Shown piece after piece: positions 1-5,490 of a DNA stretch of 5,637 bases (the first letter of the stretch is position 1; every line of letters begins with the position of its first letter). The notes below the pieces were generated by a model, which had not been told where the DNA came from, searched no databases, and saw only the letters and a program-made list of their open reading frames with translations. The stretch is taken from positions 1-5,637 of the forward strand of contig JABAAA010000090.1 in the NCBI GenBank assembly GCA_014239005.1, in the 5' to 3' direction. The DNA is from Alphaproteobacteria bacterium. GTDB taxonomy: Bacteria; Pseudomonadota; Alphaproteobacteria; JABAAW01. Made by a program: the position numbers and the translations under genes.

Positions 1-43
1 GGGATGACGGCGGAGATGTGTGCAATATGGTTTGGCATTTTGG
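1..43 (+). repeat. Exact inverted copy of an internal dctM segment
   Basis: These 43 bases are the exact reverse complement of 639-681, inside dctM. Read on the + strand they encode the same peptide as dctM residues 388-401 (GMTAEMCAIWFGIL), in frame from base 1. Identity stops abruptly at base 44, and beyond it only scattered matches remain. The copy touches the first base of the window, so it may extend further left. It could be the broken end of a second, inverted dctM, the footprint of an inversion or duplication, or an assembly or amplification chimera. If base 1 is a contig end, a k-mer-length overlap or fold-back artefact is a serious possibility. Confidence 0.9.
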
Positions 44-438
44 GGGTGGGGTTTTTGGTGCGCGCATTCGAGCGATGGGAGGGAGATGTTTCGGTGGGGT
101 GGGGGGAAGTTCTTGTGGCGGTGACGGACGGGGGGTTTCTTGTCAGGGGGGAAGGGGTGGGGGTTGTTCGTGGCGATGTTGTCGATGTTGTCGTGGAGGT
201 GGGGGGGGTAGAGTGCTCGTCGGGTAATTGGTATGGCGTTGGCGATGTTGTGGAGGGTATTGAGGTGGGGGAGGGAGACTGGAAGCTGTTGGAAGGTTAT
301 GCGAGGCGCACTTATGTTAGGACGAGTGCGGGCTCGCGCGAGCGCGGCGCAGGTTAGGTGGCGCGTCGTTTTTTTGGGGCAAGTTGCCAAGTTGCCGATG
401 GGGCTGCCGACCTCCCCCTATCTATCCCCTGTCCTCGT
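44..438. other. Gene-free stretch with extreme G bias on the + strand
   Basis: I see no supportable gene here. From about 61 to 300 G is roughly 50% of bases and C under about 12%. There are runs such as G6 at 101-106, 130-135 and 146-151, and G8 at 201-208. The frame continuing from the dctM-like fragment stays open to a stop at 355-357, but its translation is low-complexity Gly/Val/Glu/Arg/Trp with no recognisable domain. A 12-base direct repeat (TGGCGATGTTGT) lies at 171-182 and 240-251. A 12-base palindrome (GCTCGCGCGAGC) lies at 332-343, and an 8-base unit AAGTTGCC is doubled at 381-396. A T7 run at 369-375 follows GC-rich DNA, but I could not build a clean terminator stem. Around 360-420 the + strand switches from GT-rich to AC-rich. 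Confidence 0.7.
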
Positions 439-1842
439 TCACTTCACCAGCCCGGGAAGCCACAGCACCACCGCCGGAAATGCCACCAAACAGGCTATCG
501 TCACGGCATCGGCAAAAAAGAACGGCATCACGCCGCGAAACACATCTTGAACCGAAATATCCTTCTGAACGCCCGCCACCACAAAACAATTCAACCCGAT
601 CGGAGGCGTGATCAAACAAAACTCCGCCATCTTCACCACCAAAATGCCAAACCATATTGCACACATCTCCGCCGTCATCCCAAAAGTACTCTCCTCAATA
701 CTCACCCCCTCGCCCCCGTTCAACGCGATCACCGCAGGAAACACGATCGGCAAGGTCAACAACATCATCCCAATCGCATCCATAAACATTCCCAACAACG
801 CATACGACAACAAAATACAAACCATAATCAACAGAGGACTATACTCCAATCCTCCCAACCACTCGGAAAATGCCATCGGCAAATGCGCAAAACCCAAGAA
901 ACGAACATAAATCAACACACCCCAAATAATGGCAAAAATCATCACCGACAACTTCGCCGTTTGCAACAACGCCCGCTTCAACTGATCCCACCTCATCCCG
1001 TTTGCCATCGCAACACAAAAGACGATAAACGCACCTAATGCTCCGCCCTCGGTCGGCGTCCCCCACGCCTCGCCGCCGAAAGGATTGACGACAAAACCCA
1101 CGAGCACCACCACGACAAGCAGAATCGGTAAGGTCGGAGGAAGCGAACTCCATCGCTCGCGCCACGAAAATCCTCCGACCGCAGGTCCAAAATTTCTGAT
1201 CCCGACGGCAAGCAAGATCACCAACCCCGCATACACGATCGCAGAAAACATCCCCGGTACAAACCCCGCCAACAACAGGCGACCGACATCCTGCTCGACG
1301 ATCACCGCATAAATGACCAGCAACGCTGAAGGAGGAATCAACGACGCCAAGGTTCCGCCCGCCGCGACCACCCCCGCGGCAAACCTCTTGTTGTAGCCGA
1401 GCGCGCGCATCTCAGGAATGGCGATCTTGGCAAACACGGCAGAAGTCGCGACCGAAGCCCCTGAGACTGTCGCGAACCCCGCGGTGGCAAAGACGGTTGC
1501 AACCGCCAAGCCTCCGGGCAGCCAGCCCACCCACCTCTTGGCTGCGCGAAACAACGCCGTCGTCAATCCCGCGTAATAGGCGAGATACCCGATAAGAATA
1601 AACGCAGGGATCAACGACAAAGATTGCGAGGCGATCTTCGAATGCGGAACCTGCCCCGCCACCTTGACCGCCACCACCAGCGCCTTGACGAATTGCTCGG
1701 AAGCATACCCCTGCTTTTGCCAAAAAATCCAAACCAACCCCGAAAGTCCGGCAAGCGCCGCGGCGAAAGCAACACGCAATCCCACGACAACCAGCAACAA
1801 CATGGCAGCAGAAACGACAAGACCGATATCGATGGGTTGCAA
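439..1842 (-). CDS. dctM: TRAP transporter large permease (DctM family)
   Basis: This is the large membrane subunit of a TRAP transporter, which drives uptake of the solute delivered by DctP using an ion gradient. The 467-residue product is hydrophobic throughout and looks full length at both ends, somewhat longer than the usual 425-450. Recognisable family stretches are IGLVV near residue 6, SGASVATSAVFAKIAIPEM at 127-145, SLIPPSALLVIYAV at 167-180, GTPTEGGALGA at 261-271, MDAIGMMLLTLPI at 354-366, and KMAEFCLITPPIGLNCFVV at 404-422. The start chosen is a TTG (minus strand at 1842) preceded by AAGG at 7-base spacing. The next ATG, residue 14, has no ribosome binding site and would cut the first helix. 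It is the third gene of dctP-dctQ-dctM, 98 bases after dctQ. The last 200 codons have lower GC and strong GT bias of the coding strand compared with the first half. Confidence 0.95.
   Translation of the reverse strand: MQPIDIGLVVSAAMLLLVVVGLRVAFAAALAGLSGLVWIFWQKQGYASEQFVKALVVAVKVAGQVPHSKIASQSLSLIPAFILIGYLAYYAGLTTALFRAAKRWVGWLPGGLAVATVFATAGFATVSGASVATSAVFAKIAIPEMRALGYNKRFAAGVVAAGGTLASLIPPSALLVIYAVIVEQDVGRLLLAGFVPGMFSAIVYAGLVILLAVGIRNFGPAVGGFSWRERWSSLPPTLPILLVVVVLVGFVVNPFGGEAWGTPTEGGALGAFIVFCVAMANGMRWDQLKRALLQTAKLSVMIFAIIWGVLIYVRFLGFAHLPMAFSEWLGGLEYSPLLIMVCILLSYALLGMFMDAIGMMLLTLPIVFPAVIALNGGEGVSIEESTFGMTAEMCAIWFGILVVKMAEFCLITPPIGLNCFVVAGVQKDISVQDVFRGVMPFFFADAVTIACLVAFPAVVLWLPGLVK
639..681 (-). 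repeat. Partner of the inverted 43-base repeat, inside dctM
   Basis: This segment encodes dctM residues 388-401 and is repeated exactly, in opposite orientation, at the left edge of the window (1-43). The two copies are separated by about 595 bases. The dctM copy lies in an intact reading frame, so this is the parental copy if one was derived from the other. Confidence 0.9.
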
Positions 1843-1874
1843 AATAGAGCCTTGCCAACAAGCCTTGCTAAAAG

Positions 1875-1958
1875 TCCGCCAAACTCAGAGAACTAAGTTC
1901 GGTGAGTAAAAGTCAGGGAGCCAATCGCGGTGAGTAAACATCAGCGAGCAAAGTCCGC
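1875..1958 (-). repeat. Degenerate 14-base tandem array between dctQ and dctM
   Basis: Six consecutive 14-base units can be laid out without gaps. On the minus strand they read GCGGACTTTGCTCG, CTGATGTTTACTCA, CCGCGATTGGCTCC, CTGACTTTTACTCA, CCGAACTTAGTTCT and CTGAGTTTGGCGGA. Alternate units are more alike, giving a 28-base higher-order period that is clearest as CGGTGAGTAAA at 1900-1910 and 1928-1938 on the + strand. The first unit is coding: it specifies the last residues of dctQ (ADFAR), and the array runs on past the stop codon. Further toward dctM, GCAAGGCT occurs twice 13 bases apart (1847-1867), the second copy carrying the AAGG that precedes the dctM start. The outermost units are weakly matched. 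Confidence 0.7.
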
Positions 1959-2522
1959 TTCCTTGTCGTCTTCGTCGTGTGGGGTGGCATCGGGAACGGC
2001 GAGCGGGTCTCGACAGAAAATGCCGGCACGCACGAATCCCCACAGTTGCAGCCCCAAGCGCAACGCCAACAGCGAGAACGCCAGCGGCACAATCAGCTTG
2101 GCAGGCCACAGCGGCAGGGCGATGTCGATCGAGCTGTCCCTGCTCCATAAGGGAGCTGCGATGTCGAAGCTGCGCAAGAAGTGCGCTCCCGTCCCCCAAA
2201 TCAGCAACAGCGTCACCGACAGCATGACGAAGGTGGCGAAAGCCTCCAGCGTCCACAAAGTTCTTCCCTTCAGCTTGCGCGTGAGCATGTCCATGCGGAT
2301 ATGCCCGTCGTTGCGCTGCGTGAACGAGAGTCCCAAGAAGGCGATCAGCGGCATGGCTTGTTCGATCCAGTCGACATAGCCCGGCAGAGGGGCGTTGAAC
2401 AGCTTCCTGCCCCCCACCGAGACGACCGCCATCAGCACGAGCGACGCAACCGCAACCCCGCCCAGCAAGGCGAACGCTCGCTCGATGCCGAGCAGAAGAC
2501 GGTCGACACGGCGCAATGTCAC
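1941..2522 (-). CDS. dctQ: TRAP transporter small permease (DctQ family)
   Basis: This is the small, four-helix membrane subunit that pairs with DctM. The product is 193 residues, within the family's usual 160-200. Hydrophobic segments lie at about 17-37, 50-68, 91-110 and 140-165. The family signatures are visible: GRKLFNAPLPGYVDWIEQ at 38-55 after the first helix, and GHIRMDML at 73-80. The C-terminus is hydrophilic and acidic (PHDEDDKEADFAR). The start is GTG at 2522. Upstream lies GGGAGGGAG, a purine-rich ribosome binding site with the nearest GGAG about 9-10 bases away. The gene follows dctP after a 51-base gap and precedes dctM by 98 bases, so the three are very probably one transcript. 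An equally short, slightly later start cannot be excluded. Confidence 0.95.
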   Translation of the reverse strand: MTLRRVDRLLLGIERAFALLGGVAVASLVLMAVVSVGGRKLFNAPLPGYVDWIEQAMPLIAFLGLSFTQRNDGHIRMDMLTRKLKGRTLWTLEAFATFVMLSVTLLLIWGTGAHFLRSFDIAAPLWSRDSSIDIALPLWPAKLIVPLAFSLLALRLGLQLWGFVRAGIFCRDPLAVPDATPHDEDDKEADFAR

Positions 2523-2573
2523 GCTTGAGGTCTCCCTCCCTTTTCTCCTGAGCTCGTGCCTAGTCGCCTCGCA

Positions 2574-3590
2574 TTACTTGATCGCCTTGACGAGCGCGTC
2601 GTAGAGATCTTGAGCGGGAAGCCCTTTGGCAGCGTTTTGTTTGATCCAAGCCTCTGCTGCGGGTTTGGCAACTTTAGATTTCAAGGCTTTCAGATCTTTT
2701 TTGCTGTAGGTGATGCGTTGGATGCCTTTCTCGTCGAGCTTCGGTCCCCAAGCCTTGAGCGTCTTGTTGTTGTAGTGGTCGATGTAGTGGTCGAGCGCGG
2801 GCTTCACCGCCGACAGCAAGGCTTTGCGGTGCTTCTTGGAAAGCGCCGCGAGCGCGTCCGTATTGACGACAACAGGACAATTGAGCGTGCCGGGATTAAG
2901 GTTCGTTGTCCACCACTTTCCCGTCTCGACGGTACCGAAGGACATGTGGGCGTGGGGGGCAAAGGCGACCGCCTTGATGACTCCGCTGTCGAGCGCCTGT
3001 CGAACTTCGGTCGCCGACATGGAGGTCGGCACAGCGCCGAGCTCTTTCATGGCTTTGCCGATGCCGCCGGTCGCTCTCACCGAGAGCCCCTTGAACCCGT
3101 CGAACGAGGTCGGGGGTTTGCCCACGCCCAAAATGTTGTACTGCGGCAGCGGCGAAGGCATCAACAACGTCGCGTTCCACCGCGCCAGATCTTTCTTGAC
3201 CGCAGGGTGTTTGTAGAGCTTTTGGCTGATCTTGCGTTCTTGCTCCAGCGATTTCACGCCGAGGTAGGGCAGCTCCAACACGGTGATGCTGGGGTTCTTG
3301 TCGCGGTGGTAGCCCGCGCAGAACTGCGCCATTTCGAACGCGCCGATCGAGATGCCGTCCAAATTCTCCCTGTTCTTCGAAAGACCGCCGTACGAGATGT
3401 TGAGACGGAACTCTCCGTTCGTTTTCTTTTCGACAAGCTCTTTGAGCTTTTCGACATGCTCGGTAAAGGCGCGACGTTTGCCCCATAGCGAGACATTCCA
3501 AACAACCGATTCCGCGATCGCTTGACCGGCATACAGCAAGGGCAGCGCGGCAAAAAGAATGGGGGTGAGAAGGCGTTTAAGCGTGAACAT
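2574..3590 (-). CDS. dctP: TRAP transporter periplasmic solute-binding protein (DctP family)
   Basis: This is the extracytoplasmic receptor of the TRAP system, binding the solute in the periplasm and delivering it to DctQM. The product is 338 residues, normal for the family. Residues 1-26 form a signal peptide: Lys-Arg at 5-6, a hydrophobic core, and cleavage probably after AIA (24-26). The mature protein begins near ESVVWNVSLWG. The conserved mid-protein block FKGLSVRATGGIGKAMKELG (166-185) contains Arg172, the residue that in this family normally salt-bridges a substrate carboxylate. SATEVRQALDSGVIKA (192-207) follows. GKWWTTNLNP at 224-233 is an aromatic-rich stretch in the region that usually lines the pocket. 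The ATG at 3590 is chosen because AAAGGAG lies just upstream and the signal peptide begins there. The frame stays open for 43 more codons upstream, but those run through repeats and are not protein-like. The ligand is inferred from the neighbouring creatinase gene, not read from the sequence. Confidence 0.96.
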   Translation of the reverse strand: MFTLKRLLTPILFAALPLLYAGQAIAESVVWNVSLWGKRRAFTEHVEKLKELVEKKTNGEFRLNISYGGLSKNRENLDGISIGAFEMAQFCAGYHRDKNPSITVLELPYLGVKSLEQERKISQKLYKHPAVKKDLARWNATLLMPSPLPQYNILGVGKPPTSFDGFKGLSVRATGGIGKAMKELGAVPTSMSATEVRQALDSGVIKAVAFAPHAHMSFGTVETGKWWTTNLNPGTLNCPVVVNTDALAALSKKHRKALLSAVKPALDHYIDHYNNKTLKAWGPKLDEKGIQRITYSKKDLKALKSKVAKPAAEAWIKQNAAKGLPAQDLYDALVKAIK

Positions 3591-3646
3591 TGTGAATCTC
3601 CTTTTGTGAATCTCCTGATGTGAATCCCCTTTTGTGAATTTCCTGG
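3591..3646 (-). repeat. Four 14-base tandem repeats supplying the dctP ribosome binding site
   Basis: Four gap-free 14-base units sit directly against the dctP start codon. On the minus strand, from the ATG outward, they read AAAGGAGATTCACA, TCAGGAGATTCACA, AAAGGGGATTCACA and CCAGGAAATTCACA. Eight bases (AGG and the final TTCACA, minus one) are nearly invariant, and alternate units share their first three bases. The unit nearest the gene provides the AGGAG used for initiation, 7-8 bases from the ATG. The next one or two copies are Shine-Dalgarno-like but too distant to serve the same start. The array would lie in the 5' untranslated part of the operon transcript. Confidence 0.9.
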
Positions 3647-3678
3647 TCGATTCCAAGATTGATCGAAGGGAACGATTC

Positions 3679-3707
3679 ATTTTTGCACAGAACCTCCAGA
3701 GAGTCAA
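3679..3707 (-). promoter_or_regulatory. Candidate sigma70-type promoter of dctPQM
   Basis: On the minus strand TTGACT (3707-3702, five of six to the -35 consensus) is followed after exactly 17 bases by AAAAAT (3684-3679, four of six to the -10 consensus). Transcription would begin near 3672, leaving a leader of about 80 bases that includes the 14-base array in front of dctP. This rests on consensus match and position only. Confidence 0.45.
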
Positions 3708-3749
3708 ATGGAGAGTCAAATTCGGAGAATCAAATTCGGAGAGTCAAAT
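3696..3749 (+). repeat. Tandem array of a 14-base unit in the divergent control region
   Basis: Units read CCAGAGAGTCAAAT (3696-3709), GGAGAGTCAAAT (3710-3721, two bases short), TCGGAGAATCAAAT (3722-3735) and TCGGAGAGTCAAAT (3736-3749). A diverged fifth copy, TCGAG...GGATCAAAT, stretches to 3770 with about 7 extra bases. On the + strand each unit carries GGAG or GAGAG; on the minus strand each carries TTGACT or TTGATT, a -35-like hexamer. The unit resembles that of the array at 3591-3646 read on the other strand (GGAGAGTCAAA against GGAGATTCACA). Confidence 0.85.
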
Positions 3750-3773
3750 TCGAGTGCTATTGGATCAAATTTC

Positions 3774-3802
3774 TTGTGTCGCTTTTCTTGCCTTGCTAGG
3801 CT
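3774..3802 (+). promoter_or_regulatory. Weak candidate promoter for the creatinase gene
   Basis: TTGTGT (3774-3779) and TAGGCT (3797-3802) are spaced by 17 bases and placed about 50 bases before the start codon. Each matches only three of six consensus positions, so this is a positional suggestion. If correct, this promoter would start just downstream of the repeat array at 3696-3749. Confidence 0.25.
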
Positions 3803-3852
3803 ACAAGTAAGTTTCCCTTGTTTCACACTCGCCCGTTCCGAAGGAGATTTTT

Positions 3853-5076
3853 ATGCCCGAAGACCTAGTGCGCACCACTCGGATGCACAACGGAGAAAAG
3901 AACCACGCGCCCTTTTCCGCGCAAGAGATGGAAGGTCGTCAGAAGGCGATTCGAGGCTGGATGGCGAAAAACGCCGTCGATGCCTGCCTGTTCACTTCGT
4001 ACCATTGTATCAACTACTATTCAGGCTTTTTCTACTGCGCCTTCGGACGCAGGTACGGCTTGTTCGTCGACGAGAAGGAGGCAACCTCGATCTCGGCAGG
4101 GGTCGATGGCGGGCAGCCTTGGCGTCGCACCTTCGGCGACAACATCACCTATACCGACTGGCATCACGACAACTTCTTTCGCGCGATCCAAACCTTGGCA
4201 AAGGGGTCGCGGCTCAAGACGTTGGGGATCGAGTTCGACCATGTCAACTTGGACTTGCGCCGTCTGCTGGAAGAAGCCTTGCCCGATGTGACCTTTGTCG
4301 ATGTCGCGAAGCCCGCCATGTGGATGCGCACGATCAAGTCGGCGGAAGAACAAAAGCTCATCCGCGAGGGCGCGCGTATCGCCGACCTTGGCGGTGCTGC
4401 GGGCGTCGAAGCTTTCAAGGCAGGGGCGGGCGAACACGAGGTCGCCCTCGCTGCCACGGACGCGATGGTGCGCGAGATCGCGCGTTCGTTCGAGTTCGTC
4501 GAGTTGATGGACACGTGGGTGTGGGTTCAATCGGGCATCAACTCGGACGGCGCGCACAATCCCTCCACCAACCGCGTGATCGAGGCGGGAGACATTGCAG
4601 TGTTGAATTGTTTCCCCATGTTCTTCGGCTACTACACCGCGCTGGAGCGCACGCTGTTTTGCGAGCGCACGACGAGTGAGCGTCATTTGGAGATTTGGCA
4701 GAAGAATTGTGCCGTCCATCGTCGCGGGCTTGAGCTCGTGAAGCCCGGCGCGCGTTGCTGCGACATCGCCGAAGAGTTGAACGAGATGTATCGAGAATGG
4801 GATCTGTTGAAGTATCGCTCGTTCGGCTACGGTCATTCGTTCGGGGTCTTGTGCCATTACTACGGTCGCGAGGCGGGCGTCGAGTTGCGCGAAGATGTCG
4901 AGACGGTCTTGCAGCCTGGCATGGTGGTTTCGATGGAACCCATGGTCATGCTGCCCGAAGAAGAAGAGGGGGCGGGCGGCTACAGGGAGCATGACATCCT
5001 GATCGTCGGCGAAGAAGATGCGGAGAACATCACGAAGTTTCCTTTCGGACCCGAGCATAATATCATCGGAGCTTGA
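3853..5076 (+). CDS. Creatinase (creatine amidinohydrolase), M24-fold
   Basis: It hydrolyses creatine to sarcosine and urea in the cytoplasm. The 407-residue product matches my memory of pseudomonad creatinase (about 403 residues) end to end. Shared stretches include FTSYHCINYYSGFFYCAFGR (47-66), GVDGGQPWRRTFG (83-95), ELMDTWVWVQSGINSDGAHNP (217-237), GYYTALERTLF (259-269), FGYGHSFGVLCHYYGREAG (324-342) and MVVSMEPM (357-364). The N-terminal domain is about 1-160 and the pita-bread domain 160-407. His235 corresponds to the catalytic His232 of the Pseudomonas enzyme. Glu265, His328, Arg339, Glu362 and His380 fill the other known active-site places. Metal-ligand positions of M24 peptidases are lost (Asn252, Ala263 and His380 where Asp, Asp and Glu are expected), as in true creatinases, so it should not be annotated as a metallopeptidase. 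AAGGAG lies 6 bases before the ATG. It is divergent from dctPQM. A related guanidino acid as true substrate is possible. Confidence 0.92.
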   Translation: MPEDLVRTTRMHNGEKNHAPFSAQEMEGRQKAIRGWMAKNAVDACLFTSYHCINYYSGFFYCAFGRRYGLFVDEKEATSISAGVDGGQPWRRTFGDNITYTDWHHDNFFRAIQTLAKGSRLKTLGIEFDHVNLDLRRLLEEALPDVTFVDVAKPAMWMRTIKSAEEQKLIREGARIADLGGAAGVEAFKAGAGEHEVALAATDAMVREIARSFEFVELMDTWVWVQSGINSDGAHNPSTNRVIEAGDIAVLNCFPMFFGYYTALERTLFCERTTSERHLEIWQKNCAVHRRGLELVKPGARCCDIAEELNEMYREWDLLKYRSFGYGHSFGVLCHYYGREAGVELREDVETVLQPGMVVSMEPMVMLPEEEEGAGGYREHDILIVGEEDAENITKFPFGPEHNIIGA

Positions 5077-5092
5077 ACGGGTCGGGTCGGAG

Positions 5093-5157
5093 TTTAACGC
5101 ATCTTGTTTTAACGTTCCTTGTCAGGTCGGTTTGTCATGTCAGCTTGTCATATCAGT
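5093..5157 (+). repeat. 15- then 13-base tandem repeats covering the cupin start
   Basis: Two 15-base copies, TTTAACGCATCTTGT (5093-5107) and TTTAACGTTCCTTGT (5108-5122), match at 12 positions. They run into three 13-base units, TTGTCAGGTCGGT (5119-5131), TTGTCATGTCAGC (5132-5144) and TTGTCATATCAGT (5145-5157). The second 13-base unit contains the ATG of the cupin gene, so the array spans the translation start and contributes codons 1-7. Confidence 0.75.
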
Positions 5158-5490
5158 TTTGTAGAGGCGCTGGCGCGTCTTTCGGACGCTCCGCAAGGCG
5201 AATTCTTTGTCGATCTGTTTCGGCACGGCACGCTGAGGGTGGAGCTCTACGCTCCTCCCGATCCCGACCCTCAGCAGCCGCACAGCCAAGACGAGATCTA
5301 CATCGTCGCATCAGGCAGCGGCGAGTTTTGGGTCGAGGGGCTTGACGCTCCCATGCCTTTCAAGGAGCATGACTTTTTGTTCGTTCCTGCCGGCAAAGCG
5401 CACCGCTTTGTCAACTTCCAAAACCTCAAGGTGTGGGTGCTGTTCTACGGAGAGGAAGGGGGGGAACGCGCGGCAGAAACTCCTATCTGA
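5137..5490 (+). CDS. Small single-domain cupin protein of unknown role
   Basis: The product is 117 residues and forms one double-stranded beta-helix domain. The first cupin motif is PHSQDEIYIVASGSGEFWVEG (48-68), where His49, Gln51 and Glu53 stand in the metal-ligand places of the usual HxH(x)nE pattern. The second is FLFVPAGKAHRFVNF (80-94), giving His89. This H-x-Q-D-E variant is common in small stand-alone cupins that are often left unassigned. The length is typical and no signal peptide is seen. The ATG at 5137 is chosen; a TTG at 5119 would add six residues from repeat DNA. AGG lies about 11 bases upstream, a weak ribosome binding site. The gene follows the creatinase gene by 60 bases on the same strand and is probably cotranscribed. 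It could be an enzyme, a sugar or amino-acid derivative binder, or a regulator; nothing in the sequence decides this. Confidence 0.88.
   Translation: MSACHISFVEALARLSDAPQGEFFVDLFRHGTLRVELYAPPDPDPQQPHSQDEIYIVASGSGEFWVEGLDAPMPFKEHDFLFVPAGKAHRFVNFQNLKVWVLFYGEEGGERAAETPI

Noticed and set aside
85..100. Weak resemblance of GATGTTTCGGTG to the dctM stretch encoding DISV, implying a diverged dctM C-terminus after a 36-base deletion
   Set aside because: The match is about 12 bases, and flanking residues do not align to DctM, so it cannot be separated from chance in GT-rich DNA.
332..343. GC-rich palindrome as a terminator for leftward or rightward transcription
   Set aside because: The 12-base palindrome has no loop for a proper RNA stem, and the nearest T-run (369-375) is too far away.
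4..357. An open frame of 117 codons continuing the dctM-like fragment
   Set aside because: After 14 dctM residues the translation is low-complexity Gly/Val/Glu/Arg from a G-rich stretch. No domain or family pattern is visible, and openness is expected when T and A are scarce.
1..360. Diversity-generating retroelement template and variable repeat
   Set aside because: The two copies are inverted, mismatches beyond base 43 are not confined to template adenines, and no reverse transcriptase is seen.
358..1038. Long + strand frame rich in His, Gln, Asn and Arg
   Set aside because: It is the antisense shadow of dctM, whose AC-rich complement contains few stop codons. The product has no family character.
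2556..3488. A 310-codon frame opposite dctP and a 345-codon frame opposite the creatinase gene (4021-5058)
   Set aside because: Both lie antisense to genes with unmistakable family motifs, and their translations look like GC-rich shadow sequence.
3647..3666. TCGAT...ATCGA inverted repeat as an operator
   Set aside because: The arms are only five base pairs with ten bases between, which is easily expected by chance.
3591..3719. A longer dctP with 43 extra N-terminal residues
   Set aside because: The extension begins at a TTG and runs through 14-base repeats. It would place the signal peptide internally, and a strong AGGAG precedes the ATG at 3590.
3591..3749. CRISPR array
   Set aside because: Units of 12-14 bases directly abut one another with no spacers, and no cas gene is present.
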